A DNA stretch of 5,731 bases, from contig PLBX01000403.1 of NCBI GenBank assembly GCA_003135495.1, positions 1 to 5,731 of the forward strand, in the 5' to 3' direction. The DNA is from Acidobacteriaceae bacterium. GTDB taxonomy: Bacteria; Acidobacteriota; Terriglobia; Terriglobales; Acidobacteriaceae. This document shows, piece by piece, positions 1-5,233 of the stretch. The position numbers and the translations under genes were made by a program. How positions within the stretch are numbered: the first letter of the stretch is position 1; each line of letters opens with the position of its first letter. The notes below the pieces were generated by a model, which worked only from the letters and a program-made list of their open reading frames with translations, was not told the DNA's origin and searched no databases.

Positions 1-587
1 TAGATCTGCCCCATCCATTCGGAGTCGCGCTTGGCGAGGTAATCGTTGACGGTGACGACGTGAACTCCGCGCCCGCTGAGCGCATTGAGATACACAGGCA
101 AAGTGGCGACCAGCGTCTTGCCCTCGCCGGTTTTCATTTCGGCGATCTTGCCTTCATGCAGGACCATGCCGCCGATCAGCTGAACGTCGTAGTGCCGCAT
201 GTTGAGTACGCGGCGGCCAGCCTCGCGGACCACGGCAAAGGCCTCCTCGAGCAGTTCATCGAGAACTTCTTTAAGAGCTTCGTCGCGTTGTTTTTCGATT
301 TCCTTCCGGCGGTCGCTATTCTGCAAATCGGTATTCTGCAGATCAGCATTCCGCGGATCAGTACCCGGCAAATCGAGATCGGCATCGGGCTGGGGCTCGT
401 CAGCAATCGAGCTGAGCCGCTCCTTGATACGGGCGCGAAACTCATTCGTCTTGGCCCGGAGTTGGTCGTCGGAGAGCTTCTGCATCGCCGGCTCAAGCGC
501 ATTGATCGCCGCAACGCGAGGCATCAGCCGCTTAATCTCGCGCTCGTTCTTAGTCCCGAAAACCTTGCCTAATAAAGTGTTGATCAA
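1..587 (-). CDS. secA: Preprotein translocase ATPase SecA, N-terminal 195 residues (partial, runs off left edge)
   Basis: SecA is the cytoplasmic motor ATPase that pushes unfolded preproteins through the SecYEG channel. The visible N-terminus has the family hallmarks in order: a start region with [13 protein letters not shown] (8-20), [20 protein letters not shown] (28-47), [13 protein letters not shown] (115-127), [14 protein letters not shown] (130-143), the Walker A stretch MKTGEGKT (151-158) and [18 protein letters not shown] (176-193). The only usable start is TTG at 587. It lies 8 nt after AAGGA on the minus strand, and no other ATG, GTG or TTG occurs in frame before the upstream stop. 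Compared with my recollection of E. coli SecA, Walker A is about 49 residues late, because an acidic and polar stretch (roughly 58-108) is inserted between the FRAR and EAFAV motifs. Part of that stretch is made of 15-bp tandem repeats. The rest of the gene lies beyond base 1. Family identity is very secure; the TTG start is likely. Confidence 0.97.
   Translation of the reverse strand, partial: MINTLLGKVFGTKNEREIKRLMPRVAAINALEPAMQKLSDDQLRAKTNEFRARIKERLSSIADEPQPDADLDLPGTDPRNADLQNTDLQNSDRRKEIEKQRDEALKEVLDELLEEAFAVVREAGRRVLNMRHYDVQLIGGMVLHEGKIAEMKTGEGKTLVATLPVYLNALSGRGVHVVTVNDYLAKRDSEWMGQI
318..377 (-). repeat. 15-bp tandem repeat (about 4 units) inside secA
   Basis: Four head-to-tail 15-bp units lie at 318-332, 333-347, 348-362 and 363-377. 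On the plus strand they read attctgcaaatcggt, attctgcagatcagc, attccgcggatcagt and acccggcaaatcgag. The unit length is a multiple of three, so the SecA frame is kept. In the order of the protein they encode [15 protein letters not shown] and TDLQN, followed by the related SDRRK. Divergence increases towards the N-terminal side, as expected for an old local expansion. The stretch sits in the SecA insertion before the EAFAV motif. Confidence 0.75.
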
Positions 588-620
588 AAAGGAAATCCTT
601 CGGAGGACACGCGTCCCGAG

Positions 621-644
621 TATCGGTAAAAGTATCAGTAAAAG
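621..644. repeat. Two-copy 12-bp direct repeat upstream of secA
   Basis: TATCGGTAAAAG (621-632) is followed immediately by TATCAGTAAAAG (633-644), with one mismatch. On the minus strand each copy reads CTTTTACYGATA. The pair lies about 34-57 bp upstream of the secA start codon, between vapC and secA. It could be part of the secA promoter region or a binding site, but no convincing -35/-10 pair was found there. The function is unknown. Confidence 0.4.
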
Positions 645-691
645 CCTAGCACATTAGATGCGGTAGGGATGGCGAAGGACGGAAGCGCAAG

Positions 692-1132
692 TTACTCAAC
701 AGTGGGCATCCGGAGAAACGGATTCTGAATGACCAGATCGCCGAAGCGGCGGCCCTGTTGCATGTCCTCGCTGTAGAGTACCTTGCAACCGCCTTGCAAC
801 GCTGCAGCAATAATTAGAGAGTCGTACCACGCCAGCTGATTTTCATTATGCAACCTCAAAGCGTCGATAGTAAGCGCTGGCGAAGAAGATATGGCCATCA
901 TAGGGAATAGTGCGGTAAGCACGAACGACTCCAAATCGGACTTGCCAATGGCGAGGCGAAATCCTCGCAAGGCAACATTGATAAACTCGTGCACGACCTG
1001 ATAGCTGATGATCGCCTGCTTATCGGCGGCGCCGTCTGTAATCAGCCTCCGAGCAATTTTTGATTTTTCTGGAAACGATAGATCGAATGCGTAGACGATG
1101 ATGTTTGTGTCAAGGAAAAGCCTAGCGTTCAT
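692..1132 (-). CDS. VapC-type PIN-domain toxin (ribonuclease)
   Basis: This 146-residue protein is a PIN-domain nuclease of the VapC toxin family. Such toxins are Mg2+-dependent RNases that act on tRNA, rRNA or mRNA when released from their antitoxin. The expected acidic ligands are visible: D8 in FLDTNIIVYAFD, E49 in VVHEF, D104 in AWYDSLIIAAAL and D123 in SEDMQQG. The last two motifs are typical of the subgroup in which the C-terminal motif reads SED(M/L)Q. Length and completeness are normal, so the toxin is probably active. Its ATG overlaps the end of the antitoxin gene by 11 bp (1122-1132), which suggests translational coupling. A GGGA-like ribosome site lies just upstream, inside the antitoxin gene. 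The target RNA cannot be predicted from sequence. Secondary alternatives such as a non-toxic PIN nuclease are unlikely given the paired antitoxin. Confidence 0.92.
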   Translation of the reverse strand: MNARLFLDTNIIVYAFDLSFPEKSKIARRLITDGAADKQAIISYQVVHEFINVALRGFRLAIGKSDLESFVLTALFPMMAISSSPALTIDALRLHNENQLAWYDSLIIAAALQGGCKVLYSEDMQQGRRFGDLVIQNPFLRMPTVE

Positions 1133-1340
1133 TCATTTCATCCCGCGTAAACTTTCGCCCCGCGTCGGCGTAGTTGAGTTTCTCAAATAACGCTTCTATT
1201 TCCGCGCGGCTTACTCTGCGGGATGCATACCAGTCCAGCCAATCGCGGAAGGCGTCGTTTAGAGTTCTCTGTTCGCTCCGCGCCACCTCGCGGGCCAGCT
1301 CAATTTTATTTTCATCCGCACTAAACGTGATGTTTTTCAT
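1122..1340 (-). CDS. VapB-type antitoxin, ribbon-helix-helix-like
   Basis: This 72-residue protein is the partner antitoxin of the PIN toxin that follows it. The N-terminus KNITFSADENKIELAREVAR has a short beta-strand followed by a helix, as in ribbon-helix-helix DNA-binding antitoxins. The middle TLNDAFRDWL and the C-terminal tail DAGRKFTRDEMNER fit the region that wraps the PIN toxin. It presumably neutralises the toxin and represses its own promoter. I chose the ATG at 1340 because the broken paralogue upstream starts at the equivalent point (MRTKITF). An in-frame ATG at 1358 would add MSVTRP. That start has the better Shine-Dalgarno (AAGGG, 4 nt spacing), so the longer form of 78 residues cannot be excluded, although it would overlap the end of the paralogue. 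The stop overlaps the toxin start by 11 bp. Confidence 0.88.
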   Translation of the reverse strand: MKNITFSADENKIELAREVARSEQRTLNDAFRDWLDWYASRRVSRAEIEALFEKLNYADAGRKFTRDEMNER

Positions 1341-1344
1341 AGGC

Positions 1345-1568
1345 CTAGTGACGCTCATTCATCCCTTCGCGCGTGAACTCTCGTCCGGCATCGACGGAGC
1401 GGAGTTCATGCATCAAATCGCGGTATTTCTGCACCCGAGCTTTCCGCGCCACAACCCCCTTCAGCCAGTCGCGGAAAAGTGATTGAGAGTCGTGTTCTGG
1501 CTGCGAGCTTCCTCCCGCGCGAGCTCGATGTCAGACTTATCGGCATCAAAAGTAATTTTTGTCCGCAC
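1345..1568 (-). pseudogene. Second VapB-type antitoxin gene, frameshifted (orphan paralogue)
   Basis: Reading the minus strand from GTG at 1568 gives RTKITFDADKSDIELAREEA and then RSQNTTLNHF, after which the frame hits TGA at 1461-1463. Moving to the -1 frame at the TTTT run (plus-strand AAAA, 1475-1478) continues as FRDWLKGVVARKARVQ and on to DAGREFTREGMNERH, with the stop at 1345-1347. With one T restored, it aligns without gaps to the intact antitoxin downstream; I count about 36 identities in 71 positions. Conservation is strongest at IELARE, TLN, FRDWL and DAGRxFTR. No toxin gene follows it; the next gene is the intact antitoxin 4 bp beyond. No Shine-Dalgarno precedes the GTG. Options are a true dead copy, a sequencing error in a homopolymer, or slippage on the T run. 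The homology is clear; whether it is really dead is not. Confidence 0.85.
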
Positions 1569-1574
1569 GAAAGC

Positions 1575-1604
1575 AGTGTACACGATGTTCGTGTACGCAA
1601 GCAA
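1575..1604 (-). promoter_or_regulatory. Candidate promoter of the antitoxin/toxin cluster
   Basis: On the minus strand a -35-like TTGCTT (1599-1604) is followed after 18 bp by a -10-like TACACT (1575-1580), matching the sigma-70 consensus at 3/6 and 4/6. Transcription would begin at about 1568, at the GTG of the first antitoxin copy. That would make the transcript leaderless and agrees with the absence of a Shine-Dalgarno there. The match is weak and rests mainly on its overlap with the palindrome. Confidence 0.3.
1578..1596. promoter_or_regulatory. Perfect palindrome, candidate operator of the toxin-antitoxin cluster
   Basis: GTACACGA-TGT-TCGTGTAC is a perfect 8-bp inverted repeat with a 3-bp centre, 9 bp upstream of the GTG of the first antitoxin gene. 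RHH-type antitoxins usually autoregulate by binding short inverted repeats just upstream of their own genes, and this is the only such site in the right place. It falls between the candidate promoter hexamers and overlaps the -10, a good position for repression. The symmetry is seen directly; the regulator is inferred. Confidence 0.6.
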
Positions 1605-1748
1605 GCGTTGCCAATGTCTTACCGAAACGAGGGTTCAGGCGATATTTTCGCAGTTGGCGGGGACGGCTGTCTGTGATGGTGCGCACTGGGCGTCTGTGAT
1701 GAATACGTTTCGCATCGGCCCACGCTCTGTTGCCATCGTCAGTGGCGA

Positions 1749-1775
1749 TCACCCTTCGGAAAGCGCGAAGGGTGA
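1749..1775. repeat. Hairpin, 10-bp perfect stem with 7-nt loop
   Basis: TCACCCTTCG (1749-1758) and CGAAGGGTGA (1766-1775) are exact inverted complements around the loop GAAAGCG. There is no T-tract on either side, so a classical terminator is unlikely. The design (CAC...GTG outer stem, purine-rich loop containing AAA) resembles the hairpins at 2150-2173 and 2754-2784. Confidence 0.65.
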
Positions 1776-1801
1776 GGCAGCCAAAGTGGTGGGGGCGCAA
1801 A

Positions 1802-1856
1802 GGTGGGCCAGTCCCCTCTTAGGGATTTTTATTTTTAGATGAGGGGTTGGCCCACC
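1802..1856. repeat. Long hairpin / palindromic repeat with AT-rich loop
   Basis: GGTGGGCCA (1802-1810) pairs with TGGCCCACC (1848-1856), and CCCCTC (1813-1818) pairs with GAGGGG (1841-1846). The two stem sections are separated by a small internal loop. They enclose 22 nt of mostly A and T. The arms are GC-rich and perfect. The T-rich stretch is inside the loop rather than after the stem, so it is not a standard intrinsic terminator. It may be a dispersed intergenic repeat or a small MITE-like element. Confidence 0.65.
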
Positions 1857-2149
1857 GAAGAAGACCTCACCAGATTCCAGACAAGACGGCTTCGTGCTTG
1901 CCGCGTAACTGCAAAAAATGGGGAACGTCCCGTCTGTCCCCGGATTGTCCCCTAGTAATATCTCCGCATTCCCATATGCCCGCCACGCATTTCCGAGGCA
2001 GAGAAAATAGGAAACGCGGACCCGAAACGCCGCTCTGCCACGATGGTGTGAAGTTTGATAGTCCAGGTTGATAGTCGTCCGAAGTTTGGAGATGAGGTGA
2101 TGCGAACTTTGGCGGGCTCAAAAACTTGCGGAGTCGAGGGTTGGGCGGG

Positions 2150-2173
2150 CCACTTCTCAAACGCGAGAAGTGG
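2150..2173. repeat. Hairpin, 9-bp perfect stem with loop AAACGC and a GCGCACCC tail
   Basis: CCACTTCTC (2150-2158) and GAGAAGTGG (2165-2173) are exact inverted complements around AAACGC. Pairing can be extended outwards to about 16 bp with two mismatches (GGGCGG... against ...GCACCC). The right flank GCGCACCC closely matches the GGGCACCC that follows the intragenic hairpin at 2754-2784, so both are probably copies of one repeat family. Confidence 0.65.
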
Positions 2174-2193
2174 CGCACCCCTACTTGTTTTAC

Positions 2194-2223
2194 TTCAGGT
2201 GTAACAAAACTGGAGTTTATACT
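2194..2223 (+). promoter_or_regulatory. Candidate promoter of the acyl-activating fusion gene
   Basis: TATACT (2218-2223) matches the -10 consensus at 5 of 6 positions. A weak -35-like TTCAGG (2194-2199) lies 18 bp upstream. Transcription would start at about 2230, giving a leader of some 68 nt. No strong Shine-Dalgarno precedes the ATG at 2298; TAAGA at 2280-2284 is the closest purine run. This is a single-sequence guess. Confidence 0.3.
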
Positions 2224-2297
2224 TCGCGCGAGATACGCGACCCGACGGCCAATGGCGACGCTTTTTTCTCGTTTTCCTGTAAGATTTTCTCCGACTC

Positions 2298-5219
2298 ATG
2301 CCAGCCTTCTATCAGCGGTTTCAGGAATCTGCCCGGAAGTTTCCCGACAATGTAGCGCTTGAGATTCAGCGGCACGAGACGGTGGAGCGGGTTACGTTTG
2401 CGGAACTGGCTCGGATGTCGGAGAGCGTGGCGAACTGGCTCTCGACCCGGGTTGCCAAGGATGCGCGAGTGGCGGTTCTGGCGGCGAATCATCCGCGGTG
2501 GGTTGCGGCTTATTTGGGGATTATTGCCGCGGGACGGACGGCGGTCCCGCTGGACACAGCTTTTCACGCAGATCAGGTGAAGAAGTTGCTGGTGGATAGC
2601 GGCGCGTCGTTATTGTTTTGCGACGTGAAGCATCTTCCGGTGGCGAAGGAGGCGGTGGCCGGACTGAAGGTTGGGCTGGTGATGACTTCGGCGGCGGGGG
2701 AGCAGCGGGTGGCGGCTACACCGGCGTCGTCTTCGGCCGCGGCACCCGAAAATCCCACTCATCGCAAAGAGCGCGATGAGTGGGGCACCCGAGATTTGAC
2801 CCGAGATTTAACTCGGGATTTGACTCGAGATTTAACCCATCTGCCTGCGGAAAAGATCGCTGGCGATCTCGACGCTATTTTTGCCGATGGCCCGAATAAC
2901 TTTCAGCCTGTAACTCCAGCCGAGGACGATCTCGCGGCGCTGCTCTACACCTCGGGAACGACTGCCGATCCCAAGGGCGTCATGCTTACACACGCCAATC
3001 TGGTGGGCGAGGCGAATTCGGTGCTGGCGGTGATCAAGGTTGATTCCTCGGATGCGCTGCTCGGAATCCTGCCGATGTTTCACGTGCTGGCGCAGATGGC
3101 GAATCTATTTTTGCCGTTGTTCAATGGCGCGCGCGTCGTTTATCTGGAGACGCTGAACACAACCGAACTGCTCCGCGCATTACAGGAGCGCGACATCACC
3201 GTGTTTTGCGTGGTGCCGCAGTTTTTTTATTTGATTCACGAGCGCATTTTCAAAGAACTGAATAAACGAGGCGCGCTGACGTTGCGTCTGGTGCGCGCGC
3301 TGATCGCGTTGAACCGCACGCTGCGAAGAGTGGGAATCAATGCCGGCAAAGTCTTATTTGGCAAGATTCATGCCACTTTCGGCGCTCGAATGCGCTACCT
3401 GGTGACTGGGGGCTCGCGCTTTGATCCGGCGATCGCCCACGATTTTTACTCTTTTGGTATCGACGTTTTGAATGCCTATGGGCTGACGGAAACGACGGGC
3501 GGCGCATTTATAAATTCTCCGGGCGAAGTTGTATTTGGGTCTGTGGGGAAACCTTTTCCGGGTGTGGAAGCGAAGATCGTGGATTCGAAAGCAGTGGAGG
3601 AAGGTGGCGCGGCGGCGGGTGAGATCGCGATTCGCGGCGCGATTGTCATGAAAGGTTACTGGAATCGTCCAGGGCCAACTGCGGAAGTGCTTCGCGACGG
3701 GTGGTTCTACACCGGTGATCTTGGCTACTTCGATTCCCGCGGGAATCTTTTTATTACCGGACGGCGCAAGGAAGTGATCGTTCTGGCGAATGGCAAGAAT
3801 GTTTATCCCGAGGAGATCGAGGCGCATTACCTGCAGGCGAAATATGTCAAAGAGTTTTGTGTGATGGCGCTGGAGGCGCGTCCGGGCGATCCGACGTCGG
3901 AGCGATTGCACGCTGTGGTTGTGCCTAATTTTGAATTGCTCCGCGAGCGCAAGATTGTTAATGCGAAAGAGGCGATCCGATTTGAGATCGAAGCGCTCTC
4001 GCACAAAATTGCTTCCACCAAGCGACTGGGCAGTTACGACATTTGGCAGGAGGATCTGCCGCGCACTACCACTCGGAAACTGAAGCGCTTTCAGATTGAG
4101 AAAAAAGTTCGCGAGCTGAAAAAACGCGGGAGCGGAGACGCGGAAGTCGGCACAGAAAAGCCGTTGAGTGATGACGAGAAGGCTTGGCTGGCGCGAGACG
4201 AGGTGAAGCTAGCGTTGGCCATCGTGCGCGAGTCTTCGCGTAATCCGCTCGATCAGGTTCGTCCCAGCCATAATCTCGAGCTTGATTTGGGACTCGACTC
4301 GATGCAGCGGATCGAGTTGCTGACCGGCCTGGAGCAGCAACTTGGCGGCGAAGTGCCGGAAGCGCAACTGGCGGAAATCTATTCGGTGCGCGACTTGGTC
4401 GATGCGGTGCTGGAGAGCGCTGGGCGCGGTGAAGGCCATGTTGGAGCTGTAGTTCCCGCATGGGAAACAATCCTGAGCGAACCGGTCGATGAACCTGATC
4501 CTGAGGTGCTGGCGCTGGCACGGCACAATATTTTTGCCGAGATATTCTTTTTTGTGCTGGGAAAGATTATTTATCTTTTTGCGCTGGACCGCTTCCACCT
4601 CAAATTGCGCGGGTTGGAAAATCTTCCTGAAAAAGGGCCGTACCTGCTCTGCTCCAATCACCAGAGTTACATCGACCCGCTGGTGCTGGCGGCGGCTTTG
4701 CCATGGCGACTGTTCCGCTTGGCCTTTGCGCTTGGCACCAGCGAGATTTTCGGCAAAGGATTTATGCGGCGGCTGGCGCGATGGCTTCGCGTAGTGGTCC
4801 TTGATCCTGACGCCAATCTGATTCCTGCTATGCGTGCCGGGCTTTACGGGCTGAATCAGGGACGCATTTTGATTTTGTATCCCGAAGGCGAGCGCAGCAA
4901 CGATGGGAAGCCAACAGTATTTCGAAAGGGGGCGGCGATTCTCGCGATTCACGCGCAGGCTCCGATTGTGCCGGTAGCGATTGAGGGCTTCTATGAAGCT
5001 TGGCCGCGTCATAAAAAGCTGCCGAAGTTTTCGGATTTGCAACTTACATTGGGAAAGCCGATTCCGCCGCCGCCTCTGACTGAGGCGAGCGAGGCGGCGT
5101 ATGAAGGGCTGACGGCAGAGGTAAAATCGAAAGTGGTGGCGATGTGGGAGGAATTGCGAAAAGAGAATTCGCGTACGAACGAATCCATCGAGAAGAGTTC
5201 GGCTTTAGTTGAGCCTTAG
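2298..5219 (+). CDS. Acyl-activating enzyme / acyl carrier protein / PlsC acyltransferase fusion
   Basis: This 973-residue fusion has three parts. Residues 1-600 are an AMP-binding acyl-activating domain of the long-chain fatty acid type: P-loop LLYTSGTTADPKG (215-227), YGLTET (394-399), FYTGDLG (470-476), RRKEVIVLANGKNVYPEEIE (489-508) and the C-terminal catalytic lysine in TTRKLKR (K594). Residues about 622-708 are an acyl carrier domain with phosphopantetheine serine S668 in DLGLDSMQRIEL. After a hydrophobic stretch (745-763), residues about 765-925 form a PlsC acyltransferase with NHQSYID (H788, D793), YPEGERS (861-867) and VPVAIEG (891-897). All key residues are present. By family logic it activates a fatty acid with ATP, loads it on its own ACP and transfers it to a lysophospholipid or glycerol-phosphate at the membrane. 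It resembles E. coli Aas with the order reversed and an ACP added. The start is ATG after an in-frame TAA at 2280. Oddity: an insertion with a palindrome and (RDLT)4 at residues 151-180. Confidence 0.93.
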   Translation: MPAFYQRFQESARKFPDNVALEIQRHETVERVTFAELARMSESVANWLSTRVAKDARVAVLAANHPRWVAAYLGIIAAGRTAVPLDTAFHADQVKKLLVDSGASLLFCDVKHLPVAKEAVAGLKVGLVMTSAAGEQRVAATPASSSAAAPENPTHRKERDEWGTRDLTRDLTRDLTRDLTHLPAEKIAGDLDAIFADGPNNFQPVTPAEDDLAALLYTSGTTADPKGVMLTHANLVGEANSVLAVIKVDSSDALLGILPMFHVLAQMANLFLPLFNGARVVYLETLNTTELLRALQERDITVFCVVPQFFYLIHERIFKELNKRGALTLRLVRALIALNRTLRRVGINAGKVLFGKIHATFGARMRYLVTGGSRFDPAIAHDFYSFGIDVLNAYGLTETTGGAFINSPGEVVFGSVGKPFPGVEAKIVDSKAVEEGGAAAGEIAIRGAIVMKGYWNRPGPTAEVLRDGWFYTGDLGYFDSRGNLFITGRRKEVIVLANGKNVYPEEIEAHYLQAKYVKEFCVMALEARPGDPTSERLHAVVVPNFELLRERKIVNAKEAIRFEIEALSHKIASTKRLGSYDIWQEDLPRTTTRKLKRFQIEKKVRELKKRGSGDAEVGTEKPLSDDEKAWLARDEVKLALAIVRESSRNPLDQVRPSHNLELDLGLDSMQRIELLTGLEQQLGGEVPEAQLAEIYSVRDLVDAVLESAGRGEGHVGAVVPAWETILSEPVDEPDPEVLALARHNIFAEIFFFVLGKIIYLFALDRFHLKLRGLENLPEKGPYLLCSNHQSYIDPLVLAAALPWRLFRLAFALGTSEIFGKGFMRRLARWLRVVVLDPDANLIPAMRAGLYGLNQGRILILYPEGERSNDGKPTVFRKGAAILAIHAQAPIVPVAIEGFYEAWPRHKKLPKFSDLQLTLGKPIPPPPLTEASEAAYEGLTAEVKSKVVAMWEELRKENSRTNESIEKSSALVEP
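2754..2784. repeat. Intragenic palindromic element, 12-bp perfect stem, within the AMP-binding domain
   Basis: CCCACTCATCGC (2754-2765) and GCGATGAGTGGG (2773-2784) are exact inverted complements around AAAGAGC. The 9-mer GGCACCCGA occurs on both sides (2741-2749 and 2784-2792). In the gene frame the hairpin encodes PTHRKERDEWG (residues 153-163), a charged linker between the N-terminal part of the AMP-binding domain and its P-loop. It shares the CCACT...AGTGG stem ends, the AAA-starting loop and the GCACCC tail with the intergenic hairpin at 2150-2173. Confidence 0.75.
2790..2837 (+). repeat. Four-copy 12-bp tandem repeat encoding (RDLT)4
   Basis: Units lie at 2790-2801, 2802-2813, 2814-2825 and 2826-2837: cgagatttgacc, cgagatttaact, cgggatttgact and cgagatttaacc. 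Each starts on a codon boundary and encodes R-D-L-T (residues 165-180). The only differences are CGA/CGG, TTG/TTA and ACC/ACT, all synonymous. The alternation of TTG and TTA suggests duplication of a 24-bp pair. The block directly abuts the palindromic element. Confidence 0.9.
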
Positions 5220-5233
5220 CTTAGAACCGAGTG

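Larger units (their letters stand above)
1569..2297. other. Gene-poor intergenic region with several hairpins and short repeats
   Basis: About 730 bp separate the minus-strand toxin-antitoxin cluster from the plus-strand acyl-activating gene, so this is a divergent intergenic region. I find no convincing coding sequence: the open frames are short, lack recognisable motifs and are interrupted by palindromes. It contains the candidate operator (1578-1596), three hairpins (1749-1775, 1802-1856, 2150-2173), a cluster of GTCCC motifs (1920-1953), direct repeats near 2055-2112 and a candidate promoter at 2218-2223. The middle part, roughly 1600-1745 and 1957-2050, shows nothing I can name. Confidence 0.7.

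Noticed and set aside
60..657. Plus-strand open frames of 170 and 152 codons over the secA region
   Set aside because: They are antisense shadows of secA, whose minus-strand frame carries all family motifs.
1406..1600. Minus-strand 64-codon frame across the broken antitoxin
   Set aside because: It is out of frame with the recognisable antitoxin homology and encodes a low-complexity Ser/Arg-rich product without motifs.
1546..1800. Minus-strand 84-codon frame in the intergenic region
   Set aside because: It has no recognisable motif, runs through a hairpin and the candidate operator, and has no supporting ribosome site.
1749..1856. Intrinsic terminator for one of the flanking genes
   Set aside because: Neither hairpin is followed by a T-tract, and both flanking genes start rather than end at this region.
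1867..2178. Minus-strand 103-codon frame
   Set aside because: Its composition looks like translated intergenic repeat DNA, it starts within a hairpin and it shows no domain pattern.
2754..2837. CRISPR array or attachment site
   Set aside because: The repeats are directly adjacent without spacers, are in frame in a coding gene, and have no cas or integrase gene nearby.
3354..5042. Long minus-strand frames opposite the fusion gene
   Set aside because: They are rich in Arg and His as expected for antisense of a GC-rich gene, with no motifs, while the plus strand is clearly coding.
5220..5233. Bidirectional terminator between the convergent genes
   Set aside because: Only 14 bp separate the stop codons and I see no stem with a T-run there.
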